Origin: Sweltsa coloradensis | Taxonomy: Eukaryota > Arthropoda > Insecta > Plecoptera > Chloroperlidae | Length of the DNA stretch: 64,000 bases | Direction: 5' to 3' | NCBI GenBank assembly: GCA_024449915.1 | Contig: JAMZAV010000158.1 | Coordinates: 930,001-994,000, forward strand | Shown here: in pieces, positions 35,655 to 45,790 of the stretch | How the letters are laid out: every line of letters begins with the position of its first letter | Position numbering within the stretch: the stretch's first letter is position 1 | Notes under the pieces: model-generated | Databases searched by the model: none | What the model was told of the DNA's origin: nothing | Seen by the model: only the letters and a program-made list of their open reading frames with translations | Made by a program: the position numbers and the translations under genes

Positions 35655-35723
35655 TAGCGGGTTTCGAACCCTGGGCCTTCTGCATTGGAAGCAGAGACGC
35701 TTACCACAAACCAACGAACCACA
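35655..35723 (-). mobile_element. SINE head derived from a tRNA-Gly(TCC)-like gene
   Basis: Minus strand: GTTGGTTTGTGGTAAGCGTC, then CTGCTTCCAATGCAG (anticodon stem CTGC/GCAG with TTCC in the loop), then CCAGGGTTCGAAACCCGC, a near-perfect T arm. This order and the anticodon arm closely resemble metazoan tRNA-Gly(TCC). The D arm is altered and no acceptor stem forms, so this is a SINE or pseudogene. A 3' body is not clear, but TTCTGACTTTAGCGGG/AAATCTTCTGACTT words lie next to it. Confidence 0.65.
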
Positions 35724-37781
35724 CAATTAATCACTCAATCAATTAATCAATCATTCAATCAATCCATTAAATTTTTGTTGTTTGTTATACAATGTATGTA
35801 ATTGTGACAACAAAATAAAGTTTAATACCACAGCTAAATAAGAGCTCGAGCGATTATTTCGGAGCACATTTTAACCTTTGATTTTAATCTTGTTACTTCA
35901 TGAAAGTTGGTTAGAAAGTATGTGCGTATGGCGCTATCAGAGTTTTCATAATGAGTACGGGGTACGGGTGAGTCCACAAGAGAGAGCGATGCTTCTTTAA
36001 AACATATCATGGAAGAGGAATACAAAAATAAAATATAATACGTTCTCCAGGTTTCTAAATCTCATTGTTGGTGGAGGTGCCGGGTATAAAGAGAGATACA
36101 AACAAAATATGTTCAAGCCTTCATTTATGGTTATTTTCAGGGGCGCTAGCCATTCCCCCTATCCCCCAGGGTCACCAAAACATTCCGTATAATCCTTGTT
36201 GAAGGGCAATGTGAACAAAAAACACGTGCCAATCCGAGCTGGCATGTTCAGTTTTTATTGTGAGACTTGACACACGCACAGACGGACGGACATACAAGTG
36301 GAGCAAGAGCTTCTCTTCCCGATATTGATTAGTTTTTTTGTACCGTTAATATTCCATAATAATGAACTTTGTATTAATGTTTCAAGTTTATTTTGGATTC
36401 ATTTATTTAAAACTTCCAACAGTTAATTTGTATAGCTGGTGTAAATCAAAGGTCAAGGTGGTCTGTAATATGTAACATTCGGTGGATTTGGTGACCAGGC
36501 GATTTTTAAATGGGCATTTCACATTTTTAAAAAAGTTGGCCCCAGGTATCTAACCGTATTAATTAATTTATGGTATTTGTTGCTGAAACTTTCTAATTAT
36601 GTTCTTTGATTCAGCGCTCAAGTCAAACTAAGGACAACTCCTTTATTGCTAAAAATTCCCTTATAGTCCTCGAATTTATTCATAGGCTCAAAACAACAAG
36701 ATTACGGAAAGGGTTTAGGATAAAAGATATTATTTCTTAGACCTGCAAAAAAAGAGAGTGCTGTGATAAACAATTAACTCGTTTTATCCCTTTTATTCCC
36801 ATTCTTTAACTTTCTTTTCCCTAATTCCCGACGTAGCTCCCCCGACCTCCCTCGGATTGAGAAACGGTTAAGTGAAAGGCACGGAGAAGACAAATGAGCG
36901 TGCACAATACAATTACCCGAGCCTTATCATGAAGCCGTACAATGAAACAATTTAGCTGACTCAATCGCGAGAAGAAGGGGGAGAAATAATTTGAATATTC
37001 TCGCCAGGGTAGCAAAGCAACGTAAGATAACCTCATTAGTCCAGAACAAATCAATGTGTATTGATTTTCCTCGCCCTATATTTAGTGGCCCCCTTACGTC
37101 CGCCCCCCAGACATGCATACAACACGTTTAAGGGGGTCATGCACAAAAGACTGCTTGGTTACATCATCATGGTTGTAGGGGAGATGGTTCTGTCACTCAA
37201 CCATCTAGGGATACACGACCAAGTCACGGCGTTTGAAAACAGGTTGACTCTTTAAATTCTTCTTTAGTAGAACTAGATAATTATTATTGGTGTTGGAGAA
37301 AATTTGATGTGATTACATACCAATACACATAATAACATTATAATAAGTATGTGTAACATAATACTATATACAAACTGTAACTTGACCCAAGAAATTCTAT
37401 TAAAATGTAAAAGAAGGGCATTAATGTCTTCTAAAACATCTCGATCAAGTTATTGGACTTTAGGGTTCGTACACACGATACATATTTTTTAATTTATAAC
37501 TATATTTATTATTTACTCAACGATGAATGTATGTACTTCTAATAATCCAGTATTTTCCACAAAAAAGTCTTGCCTTACCTATTTTGAACTATTTGTGGGA
37601 AATACTCTCGACGGCCAAATCCTTTACCGCTGAACTCGTAACAAGTTGTTCGAAATATCAACGAACCGAGGTCAAAATTTGGACTATATTGTCTCACAGT
37701 TCTTCTTGTTTATAATAACTTTAAACAGTGGTTAGTCAGAAATAGGGAGCAAAGCTTACGACGTTGCATTTTCTTACTATT
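35724..37781. other. Intergenic apart from family C copy C4
   Basis: Includes ATTAATCAATC-type simple sequence at 35,726-35,765. Open frames of up to 77 codons near 36,821-37,255 lack motifs. Nothing else is supported outside the copy at 36,058-36,292. Confidence 0.45.
36058..36292 (+). repeat. Dispersed family C repeat, copy C4 (most complete)
   Basis: All landmarks are clear and in order: TCTCATTGTTGGTGGAGGTG, CCGGGTATAAAG, CAAAATATGTTCAAGCC, CCCAGGGTCACCAAAACATT, ATCCTTGTTGAAGGGCAATG, GAGCTGGCATGTTCAG, TTTTTATTGTGAGACTTGAC and ACGCACAGACGGACGGACAT. It serves as the reference copy. About 235 bp, noncoding, no terminal inverted repeats. Its first 50 bases correspond to the satellite unit at 17.85-18.72 kb. 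Confidence 0.75.
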
Positions 37782-37972
37782 TTGGTGGAGGTGCCGGGTC
37801 GTTTAAACCCACAGATTTAGATGGGACTAGTTCCGGGCCCTTCGACCCCCAGGGTCACTAAGAACGTTCTGTACCATCCTTGTCGAAGGACAGTGCAATT
37901 AAAAAACAATAACTTGTCAATAGGAGTTACCGAGAGAAGTGATCGATCGGTTGACTTTTTGATGTGAAGAGA
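37782..37972 (+). repeat. Dispersed family C repeat, copy C5
   Basis: TTGGTGGAGGTGCCGGGTCG, CCCCCAGGGTCACTAAGAAC, CATCCTTGTCGAAGGACAGT and a decayed GGTTGACTTTTTGATGTGAAG. The head and middle are well kept; the end is degenerate. Confidence 0.65.
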
Positions 37973-38363
37973 GCGTTTTCAAATGTTGTGATACAAGCGT
38001 TTAGATACAAATTCAGAATGTGCTTCTAGTTTAAGAGTTCCAGTTCAGATAAGAAAAATTCTTGTGCATAACTAATTATCTGTGGTAAAGGTTAAGACTG
38101 TTATAAACGTTTGTATATCCCACGACGTGTTCATCTCTTGTGGGAATTAGTAAAATATTTATTCTACTGATCGTTTTGTACCTTTTTTGATAAAAAAGAA
38201 TTTGAGTAATGCACAATTTAAAAGTAATTCTGTGTAGGGCCTACATTTAATTGCATAATGCATATAAACTGCTGTAGGCCCTGCAACTTTTTGTAAATGT
38301 GAACATTTACAAATAAGTCTCGGTGAAATGTCATGTAGGGGCCTAAGGATTTTTTTCATACTT
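37973..38363. other. Intergenic, nothing recognised
   Basis: A short inverted pair GTAGGGCCTAC / GTAGGCCCTG lies near 38,235 and 38,275. The 101-codon minus frame 38,159-38,464 runs into the MITE and is not called. Confidence 0.4.
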
Positions 38364-38730
38364 AGGGTGTCTACAAATTTTCCATTACATAATTCCCTGA
38401 CTTTTCCAGGTTTTCCAGATGGAAAATGATATTTTTCCAGGCTGAAAATTTGGCTTTCCCGCACATTATAACGGAGGAAAAATTGTTTATAAATTCAATG
38501 TCGATTTCAGCGGGAATTTTAAACACCAGACAAGGCAAAATAATTTAAGAATTGTTTTTTTTTTAAATCGAGAATTTCTATTTTAAGCAACAAAAAATGT
38601 ATTGAAATTACTAAATTATTGAATTTTTTACATTTCTAGTAAAATTCCAGAAAAAACAAAATTCCCTGACTTTTCCTGATTTATTAAATTCCCTGACTTT
38701 TCCAGGTTTTCCAGTCTTTTAGACACTCTG
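38364..38730. mobile_element. hAT-type MITE with 'TTCCCTGACTTTTCCAGG' repeats
   Basis: The left end reads TAGGGTGTCTACAAAT and the right end, reverse complemented, CAGAGTGTCTAAAAGAC, giving short terminal inverted repeats of the CAGGGTGTCTA type known from hAT-like MITEs. Inside the ends lie AATTCCCTGACTTTTCCAGG and TTTTCCAG words: one set at 38,390-38,440, two at 38,655-38,715. The core (38,480-38,640) is A/T-rich. No transposase. An 8-bp target duplication is not evident. Confidence 0.65.
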
Positions 38731-40034
38731 AAAATGCATACAATTTGAGATTGAATGTTTCAATATGTTTGTTAGTTTGTGACTTTCCTCTGCACTGTGG
38801 ACCTAAATATCCTACACACGTTAGAACTACAACTACGCCTGAATCTAACAATGTAAACCACTAAAATCCCCTCATCAGTGAACTGTGAATTACTGTGCAC
38901 AACCTTTGTCTCCGGCGAACAAGGGGGCGTTGTTGTCTACTAAGATATCCGACCCACCTAGGCCGTGTCTGCACAAGGTCTCACTCACTCACTCACTCTC
39001 TCAGTCTGAATTCATTGAATTGTTGTTGCCACCAATGCAAATGCCGTTGATTGTTCTCCATACACACCATTGTATCCACTTCCAAAGCTGTACGGATATT
39101 ATTTGACATCTACAGCGAGACAATAAGTCATCAGTTGAGTTTAGAATTTACCTGAATACGTTAGTTACAGTCTCGCATTGTGTTTGCTTGTAGATTCTGA
39201 AACGCGAATATTGTACTTCCTGCATTGAAATGCGAGAAACACGACATGAGAGTGAGAGAGAGAGAAGATGTGCCGAGCTCCGAGCAAGCATATTATGCTG
39301 TTTTATAATGATGTACTTGTGTACTTGGTTTTTACTGATAAACACCTCGAATACGTATGTACCGTATATAAAGGAAGATGCGACATAGTTACACCAGGAA
39401 GACACAAGTCTATAATATGTAAAGCGTTTTAGATTACTTAATTGTTATAGCAAAGGTTAGAGAAATGCTTGAAGATAATACTGAGAAGACGGAGAATCGT
39501 AGATGGCAAGAAAATACAAACGCAAGAAATTGAAATATTTTGTAGTTGCGACTTGCATAGATGTATACAAAGCTAGAATCAAAGTTTTGGGTATAATATT
39601 TAACACTCAATGCATGTTACTTCATGCAAACAATAAAGGTTGAACATCGCAAAAAAATGTGATATAAAAATGAAATATATCGCACTAGAAGATTATTTTG
39701 TATTTAGATTTGTTTTATTTGTCTAGTATTTTAAGTCGTTTTTCTTATTGGAAATTCGCAATTTTGCGGTAATGTCATGAATCATTGGTTTAATAAGCAC
39801 TCAACACGAGATGAGATGTGCTTCACCGGTTATTAATGGAAAATCTCCATCCAGAACTTAAAATATATTTATATCGTGTACTTATATTATCTCCACTTGT
39901 CAATCCTTTCACAGTTACTTCTTTGGGGAATAGCACTTGTTTGAAAAAGCATGTAGTCTTCATATTTTGCCTAAAAGATAATTTTTACTATTACTGATTA
40001 TAGACATTCATTAATTTTATTCATTTTCATTTTT
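38731..40034. other. Intergenic, nothing recognised
   Basis: No supported gene. Short CTCACTCACTCACTC and GAGAGTGAGAGAGAGAG runs occur near 38,982 and 39,248. Confidence 0.45.
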
Positions 40035-40112
40035 GAACGAGTGAGCGTAGCGAACGTAGTGATTTCCATTCGACTTAAACGGCCCTAATTGTTTTTCTGC
40101 GTGCGTGCGTGC

Positions 40113-40163
<51 letters not shown>

Positions 40164-40250
40164 TTGAAAATCAACCGAATCGCTGAACAGATTGCGCTGA
40201 AATTTTAAACAGACATCCGGTACGAGTTTATTGAGAACTGCTAACAAAAT
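40035..40250 (+). mobile_element. Truncated element related to the Helentron-like group, with a (GTGC)n(GT)n core
   Basis: GAGTGAGCGTAGCGAACGTAG, GATTTCCATTCGACTT and, after the microsatellite, AATCAACCGAATCGCTGAAC, AGATTGCGCTGAAATTTTAAAC parallel the 5' third of subfamily A (GATGAGCGTAGCGA, GATTCCATTTCAC, GATTGCGATGAAATTTT). The typical 3' end is not present. Microsatellite cores are known in HINE/DINE-type elements, but the assignment is inference. Confidence 0.45.
40099..40161. repeat. (GTGC)n(GT)n microsatellite
   Basis: About five TGCG units pass into about twenty GT units without interruption. The resulting Thr-His run on the minus strand (inside 40,017-40,256) is an artefact. Confidence 0.95.
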
Positions 40251-40605
40251 CAGCAAGATTCATTGCGATTTAAACCTACAAGAAATGATAAACTGAAAAA
40301 TAGACTTCCAATGTTTAGAAATTATTTTAACGACAATGTTTTAGATTTTGAAAATATATTTTTTGTTTGTTTTTCGCCTGGCCGTGTAATGCCGTGCCCA
40401 TGCAAGGTCTGTCGAATGTTGGACGTCAAGGTACACCCAAATTCCGCTCGTAGATTGAGTAAACCTTGCAATATTTTCACGTATTTCGTACTGGCTATGT
40501 TTACCATAGTAGGCCCTATTGCCACAGATGATGGACTACACTGCGTTATATGCATTTCAAAACATGTTTAATTATTTTTTAAATACAATCTAGAAATTAC
40601 AAAAT
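40251..40605. other. Unsupported 102-codon frame
   Basis: A plus-strand frame at 40,263-40,571 encodes a peptide with several cysteines (PCPCKVC, HCVIC) but no domain I recognise. There is no start context or splice signal to support it and an overlapping minus frame is equally open. Confidence 0.25.
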
Positions 40606-40680
40606 CTTTCCCGACCAGGGGATTGAACCCACGTCTCCCACATTTCGGCTACAAGGGCGCTTTAGCCAACTAGACTAGGG
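40606..40680 (-). mobile_element. tRNA-derived SINE head
   Basis: On the minus strand CCCTAGTCTAGTTGGCTAAA provides an A box (TAGTCTAGTTGG) and GACGTGGGTTCAATCCCCTG a B box. Between them is GCGCCCTTGTAGCCGAAATG. It ends just where the left arm of the foldback element begins. Confidence 0.6.
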
Positions 40681-41042
40681 AAACGCCAAAGTCGTAGTTA
40701 CACGAGTGAGCGAGTCATGTGGTGGGTACCCGGGAACATTTGCATTTAAGTTTGATAATTATATTCGTATAAATAATAGGGTATTGGTGGAAATCACTGT
40801 GCCGGAGGTTGCTGTTGTTGGCAGTCTTCAACTGAATATTCCGTGTGACTGCCGGGTCTTGCTTAATGGTAGATTGTTGGTCCGGGAGTTGTGTAAAAGT
40901 TTAGGCCATAGTTTAGGCCAAAATGCTCCACTGTAGCCTATGATAGGCTATAGGGAGGCCTAAGGTAAGGGGAAGAATAGAAATGTTCCGGGTATACTCA
41001 ACACATGGCTCACTCACTCGTCTAACAACGACTTTGGCGTTT
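40681..41042. mobile_element. Foldback element with about 60-bp inverted arms
   Basis: The left arm (40,681-40,741) reads AAACGCCAAAGTCGTAGTTA, CACGAGTGAGCGAGTCATGT, then GGTACCCGGGAACATT. The right arm (40,981-41,042), reverse complemented, reads AAACGCCAAAGTCGTTGTTA, GACGAGTGAGTGAGCCATGT, then GTATACCCGGAACATT. Only four mismatches occur in the outer 41 bases; the inner 20 bases include a small indel. The 240-bp interior holds direct words (AGTTTAGGCCATAGTTTAGG; GCCTATGATAGGCTATAGG) and a 76-codon plus frame (40,706-40,936) without any motif. The tRNA-like head on its left edge suggests the element captured, or landed beside, a SINE. Confidence 0.7.
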
Positions 41043-41089
41043 CTTAAGTTTATTATATAGGAAATAACCATAGAAATATTTGCAAGAAT

Positions 41090-41206
41090 AAAACGATACT
41101 TGGCTTATTTGAAGGTTCTTTATTTCACCCAAAAGGGTGTACTATTTGTAATACTGTAACAAATAATGTCTATGGAAATAAAGAAAATTGAACTGAACTG
41201 AACTAT
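41090..41206 (+). mobile_element. LINE 3' end with (TGAAC)n tail
   Basis: AATACTGTAACAAATAATG, TCTATGGAAATAAAGAAAAT and TGAACTGAACTGAAC form the ending typical of non-LTR elements with a short repeated tail. Only the terminal 100 bp or so is recognisable. Confidence 0.45.
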
Positions 41207-41685
41207 CAAGAGAAACGCATTTCGTTCGTCTGCGTGTCTAGCTGTCTCTGATACAGGATGAACCAGTGATTCAGTGCAACAAGCCACGATAGCTATGAAT
41301 CTTCCAGCCGAATATGGGAAGTCGGTAAGTAGCTAGCTAACTCTGCATTCTGCAATGCACGCTTCTAATAAAGTGTTCATTATATCACGTGTCTAAAAGT
41401 CCCCGCGGAGCTGTCAAAGACTGGTCTCACTCCAAACCGATTATCCGTCTGGTTAATTAACTTGTTAATAGACTTCCCACTGAGAGGAATCAATCGGTCC
41501 ATATGTACTCGAGATGGTGTAGAAACTGTGTGAATAATAGGCACTCTCACCGCCTTCTTTCGTCAATATGAATGCCACCTGTGTGAGATCTATTATTGCA
41601 CTGGAAACACTGCTTTATCATCTGCTTTAGAAATGTGGTCAGAAGAAGACAAGAATACCAGGTAACAACTAAGAACAAAATCTAA

Positions 41686-41822
41686 TGGCGTTTTCCATTG
41701 GCATGCACTCGGCGAGTGCAGAGATGTCATTGTTGTCAACCTCCACTTGAATAACATTGCAATCCAGGGCGCACTAGGGCGCACTAGTGCCACCTGAGTG
41801 CGGCCAATGATGGAAAACGCCA
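41686..41822. mobile_element. 137-bp MITE with GGCGTTTTCCAT ends
   Basis: Left end TGGCGTTTTCCATTGGC, right end (reverse complemented) TGGCGTTTTCCATCATTGGC. Subterminal GCACTCGGCGAGTGCAGA and CACCTGAGTGC are also inverted. A small direct duplication, GGGCGCACTA, occurs at 41,767 and 41,777. The 12-bp ends and size fit a hAT-like MITE. A possible degenerate duplication (CAAAATCT / CAAAATAA) is weak. Confidence 0.65.
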
Positions 41823-41888
41823 CAAAATAAAATAACACACAATAGAGAACAATAATGATGGAGTAGCAAAATAATTGTCTGTTTAATA

Positions 41889-41935
41889 ATTTTTGGTGGA
41901 GGCGCCGGGTCGAGGGATTCCCCAACCAGATCAGC
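41889..41935 (+). repeat. Family C head fragment (C6)
   Basis: TTTTTGGTGGAGGCGCCGGG followed by TCGAGGGATTCCCC. Later family C landmarks are missing. Confidence 0.5.
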
Positions 41936-42779
41936 CCGACCACAGCTGGAACTACCCCATACGTTTTGGTTGTAGGCCTTTGTTTAAAGTCACTCCTCCG
42001 TAATTCAACATTAATGTGATTTTCTTCATATTTGGCTCACTTAACAATGAGACAGTGCTCTTTCATAATATGCAAAGCAATATGGCAAGAGAAATCCTTT
42101 CAAACAGCCGTCAAGTCAAACAAGAAGCACCAGTGTTCACATCAAGGATGCCGTACATTGTTTCATGAATGTGAGGTCATAAGAATATTTGTCTTGGCAG
42201 AATCTATCATAGATGTATTGTTAACCTAACTATTGTTACTGACACCATCACTGTGAATAAGAATTAGACTGTTAGATCAATGGATAGACTGTCTTGAAGT
42301 AGATGTGTACAGTGAGTTAGCTCAAAATGTTAACGCCTTGATGTTTCGGCAAGTATTACATTCATATTTGTGTGCATAATCTGACAATAATGGACTCATC
42401 ATGAGCAATATTAACTAGCGCAATTAGCTTACGACAACAAATAACTAATGGTAATTGCTACTAACAAGCAACTAATTTGCGACTTACGTAAAAAAAAGTG
42501 AGACATTGTGGACGTCTGAATGAACGTATGTGTTCCTATAGTCTATATTGTGATACTATAAGTTTTAATTACCTCCTCCTCCCCCCCCCCCAACAAAGTC
42601 AAACACTCATTTCACAGTTGTTACAAAAGCCCCGGTGTGTTTTATAAAAGTGAAAACACACACAATTCCCGTAAAATAGAATCATAATTAAAAAGTAAAG
42701 AGCGCAAAACATTTCAATGAAACTCATTGGACGCAATATTCCCCTTTCTTTCTCTTCCCCGTCCCTCTTTCTTCCTTGT

Positions 42780-43032
42780 TGTCGATCGCATCGGTAAAAT
42801 ATAATAGAGTCGTCGGAGAGAATCAGCAAATTGCGTATATTGTTTGTGATTGTGCGCGTTGCGCGGCGACCCGCGGCGAACTATGGAACCAACTAAAGGG
42901 CGCGAAACAGCGGGTAATTAGGTTGTCGGGAACACTCGGCGCTCTGCGTCAGAACGGGTGACGTAAGACACAATATCGACACTGAATACGACGCAGACCG
43001 CAGAAAAACAAACCGCGGTTCAGAGCTCACTA
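42780..43032. promoter_or_regulatory. CpG-rich block, possible promoter or enhancer
   Basis: This 250-bp block is much richer in CG dinucleotides than the AT-rich DNA around it (for example GCGCGTTGCGCGGCGACCCG near 42,852 and CACTCGGCGCTCTGCGTC near 42,932). It contains TGACGTAA near 42,960, a half-palindromic CREB/ATF-type site, and CCGCGG words. A 61-codon plus frame (42,776-42,961) is open through it. Non-methylated promoters can look like this, but no TATA box, initiator or downstream exon was identified. Confidence 0.3.
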
Positions 43033-43507
43033 CTTTACGTTGTGCTGGGGTTTGAGAGTACTGAACAAACATTTTTTATAAAGTAGCAAAAATCATCAAA
43101 ATAAAGTTTTATTATATTTTCAAGGTTTTAAACAATGTATAAGGTTAACGCCATAGACACATGTATACTTTAGTAAGAATAAATCACACCAACACCCTAC
43201 TACAATGTTTTTGGAGTCGCGAGTCGGGATGAAGTAATTTATACATGACGACACAATGATTTTCAGAAAATTATAAATCGACTTGATTTTCATAAGCACT
43301 AATTTATCAACATTAGAACATACATTTAAATTAATATACACCTTTAAAAGGAAATTATTAAAAATCTTTAAATTGAAATCTGTACCGATTCAAGATACGA
43401 TATTCAAGCGCTTGTTAATTTTCATTCATCCCTTCATCGTTACACACATTAATTTATCCTATTCTTGAATAAGGTCTTATGTAATACAAAAATTTCGTGG
43501 GAAGCCT
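43033..43507. other. Intergenic, nothing recognised
   Basis: AT-rich DNA with overlapping 61-73 codon frames on both strands, none supported. Confidence 0.45.
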
Positions 43508-43712
43508 GTCCGTGTCCAGGATGCAATTCATGGTCATCAGGTGTAGGTATGTTGCGGATAGGACAATAATTATTGTGAAGGGATGTCCGAGTGCTGTTTA
43601 AGAGGACTCAATCCCATGCATTTGCAGGAAAACCTTGGAAGAAACCTTCATTCTGAACCCGGGCCCTCGCGAATCAGAGTCAAGCGCTTAACGCTCATGC
43701 CAACACTGTCGG
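43508..43712 (-). mobile_element. tRNA-derived SINE, family shared with 45.5 kb
   Basis: On the minus strand: GTGTTGGCATGAGCGTTAAG, CGCTTGACTCTGATTCGCG, GGGCCCGGGTTCAGAATGAA, GGTTTTCCTGCAAATGCATG, GGATTGAGTCCTCTTAAAC, CTCGGACATCCCTTCAC, TTGTCCTATCCGCAACATA. The same order is found on the plus strand at 45,526-45,790. The B box is slightly decayed. The 62-codon plus frame across it is not a gene. Confidence 0.75.
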
Positions 43713-45525
43713 TTAAGTATATGTATGTATTTTTAGAGAATACTGTTCTTTGCAAGTTTGGAGCAGAATGATCTTTTGGAATGTGTATAATGAATAAATA
43801 AATAATTTGCATCAAGATTTAACCACATCCTGAGAGAATGGCAGGTGTTTTGTTGATTGAGGTTCATTATGCTGATTTTGCGTGGAAATGGCAGAAATAT
43901 TAAGGATGGGCCCCGACCCCCCCCCTCCCCCCCACGGAACACACGCACAGAAGCCAGAGCATAATCGTATCATGGATTGTAAATCGTATTGTAGAAACCA
44001 GTTAGTTGGCGTGATGACAAAACGCTTTGGAATTGAGGCAGATATTAAGTTATTGGTACGGAAACGAAGTCCGTGATGGCGATGAAGGGTGCGAGGGTGG
44101 ATGTGTGGGGTGCTCGCGTCAGCAAGGGGTGAAGAACCTAGTCGTACACAAACATGATTGTGTTGTGTGGGGGTCGTTAACTACTCGAAGGGGGGACACA
44201 ACTAATATCTGTGAAGTAATAACGTTGCCACTGGGAGATGGATCAGATGTAACTTAGAATCATTTATGTAAACCGCAAGATTTCCATACACTATTTGTTT
44301 CGAAAATTATCAATAACTACTCTACAAACCAGACTTTACCAATTGAACAAGCTATTATATTTATTTGGGTTTTACACCAAGGTTTTGCACAGTTTTAAAA
44401 TTAATTATGCCGATAATAACTCAAGATTCAGATGCCCATTAAAATGTTGGACATAATATAATTTAAAACAATAAACAATTTTGTTTCACTGTTGCGTATT
44501 TTTTTTACAACAGTTTGCAGTTCTATGGTTTACAGTTTACAGCTAAGTATAATATTGTATGATCAGATATTATTGTAGAATTTGTCCCCAGAGAAAACTG
44601 CCACCTGCCAAAAACTTAGCAAGCTTCAATCTCGTAACTAAAGCTGAACAACTAATGATAAATGAAGCCTACCTTCACAGGGAGCGAGGTGGCGCTACAT
44701 AGGGATTTGTAATTTCCTCCATACGCGTCAAACCATTCTTGAGAAGAACGTCGATTTAACTTATTCCCAAAAGTAATTCCGAACACATCACATTTGTAAA
44801 TTGGCAGGTTTGAAAGTGGATGTGTGCGTGTGCTATGGGAAACTGATGGACGGGGTAAGCTCGACAAATGATGACATTTACGCTATTTCTAAAGGGATTT
44901 TAAAGAAAACGAAAAATAACCTGGAAGTGAAAATAAATACGTTCGTGTCAGTATGTAAATGGGGAGATCGTAGCGTTTATTGTAACAGGTAGGGAACAAA
45001 ACTAAACCAGCAATGTTTGTAGTTTGTAAAACACTACATTTCTAAATACGTTTGTTTTAATCATTAATATTAATTCCAATAATATTCACACATGACATTA
45101 TTTTAAGAGCTCTGATTTTTTTAAAGATTTCATTATATTTTATGCGATTTTAGTGCAATCTGCACTGATTTCAGAATTGCGTTTCTGTCACCTTTCAAGA
45201 ACATCACTAAGCATAAATTCGTAACAGGGATAGAAATAATTGTCTTGTGGGTTGGTATAACCTGCTGTTAGAGATTATTATAAGTAGCACGGCGACTGCA
45301 TCACCAATAGAATAGAATCCTCGACCTGAACTACACCAAAATGTTGTGAACTCACGTCATATGAAACTCTCCGAGTGGTTTAATAATATTATTATATTAT
45401 ATTAAATTTTATTGTAACTGTGCATGTCAGTGTCATAATAATTATTTTTTTGTACATCACTAGCAACAATCATTATTACAATCTTAGACAGCATGAATTT
45501 GAGTGGAATTGCTTACAGTATTCAC
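43713..45525. other. Intergenic, nothing recognised
   Basis: A C-rich run (GACCCCCCCCCTCCCCCCCA) lies at about 43,915. Frames at 43,882-44,257 and 44,652-44,992 have no recognisable motif. Confidence 0.45.
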
Positions 45526-45790
45526 CGAGAGTGTTGGCTCGAGCGCTAAGCGCTTCACTCTGATTCGAGTGGTCCCACCGTGACCGGCAATCCTGACTGA
45601 AGGTTTTCCCCGACGGTATCCTCAGTCGATAATGAGAATGCAAGGGATTACCCCGACGGTATCCTCAGTCGATAATGAGAATGCAAGGGATTAAGTTCTC
45701 TTAAACATCCCTCGGACATACCTTCGCAATTGTCCTATCCGCAACATATCTATAGTTGACCTGACGAGGGGCATATATTGTACCAGGGTT
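45526..45790 (+). mobile_element. tRNA-derived SINE with an internal 43-bp duplication
   Basis: GTGTTGGCTCGAGCGCTAAG, CGCTTCACTCTGATTCGAG, CACCGTGACCGGCAATCCTG, ACTGAAGGTTTTCCCCGACG, then AAGTTCTCTTAAACATCCC, CTCGGACATACCTTCGC and TTGTCCTATCCGCAACATA. A 43-bp segment starting CCCCGACGGTATCCTCAG and ending CAAGGGATTA occurs twice in perfect tandem (45,608-45,650 and 45,651-45,693). The copy at 43.5 kb, in the opposite orientation, has no such duplication. Confidence 0.8.

Larger units (their letters stand above)
41207..42780. other. Intergenic apart from a MITE and a family C head
   Basis: Contains the MITE at 41,686-41,822 and the family C head at 41,891. A C-run of about ten lies at 42,581-42,591. 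No gene is supported; the 116-codon minus frame 41,593-41,943 is built across the MITE and the family C head. Confidence 0.45.

Noticed and set aside
40706..40936. 76-codon frame as the gene of the foldback element
   Set aside because: It starts inside the inverted arm, has no motif and is short; no reason to prefer it over chance.
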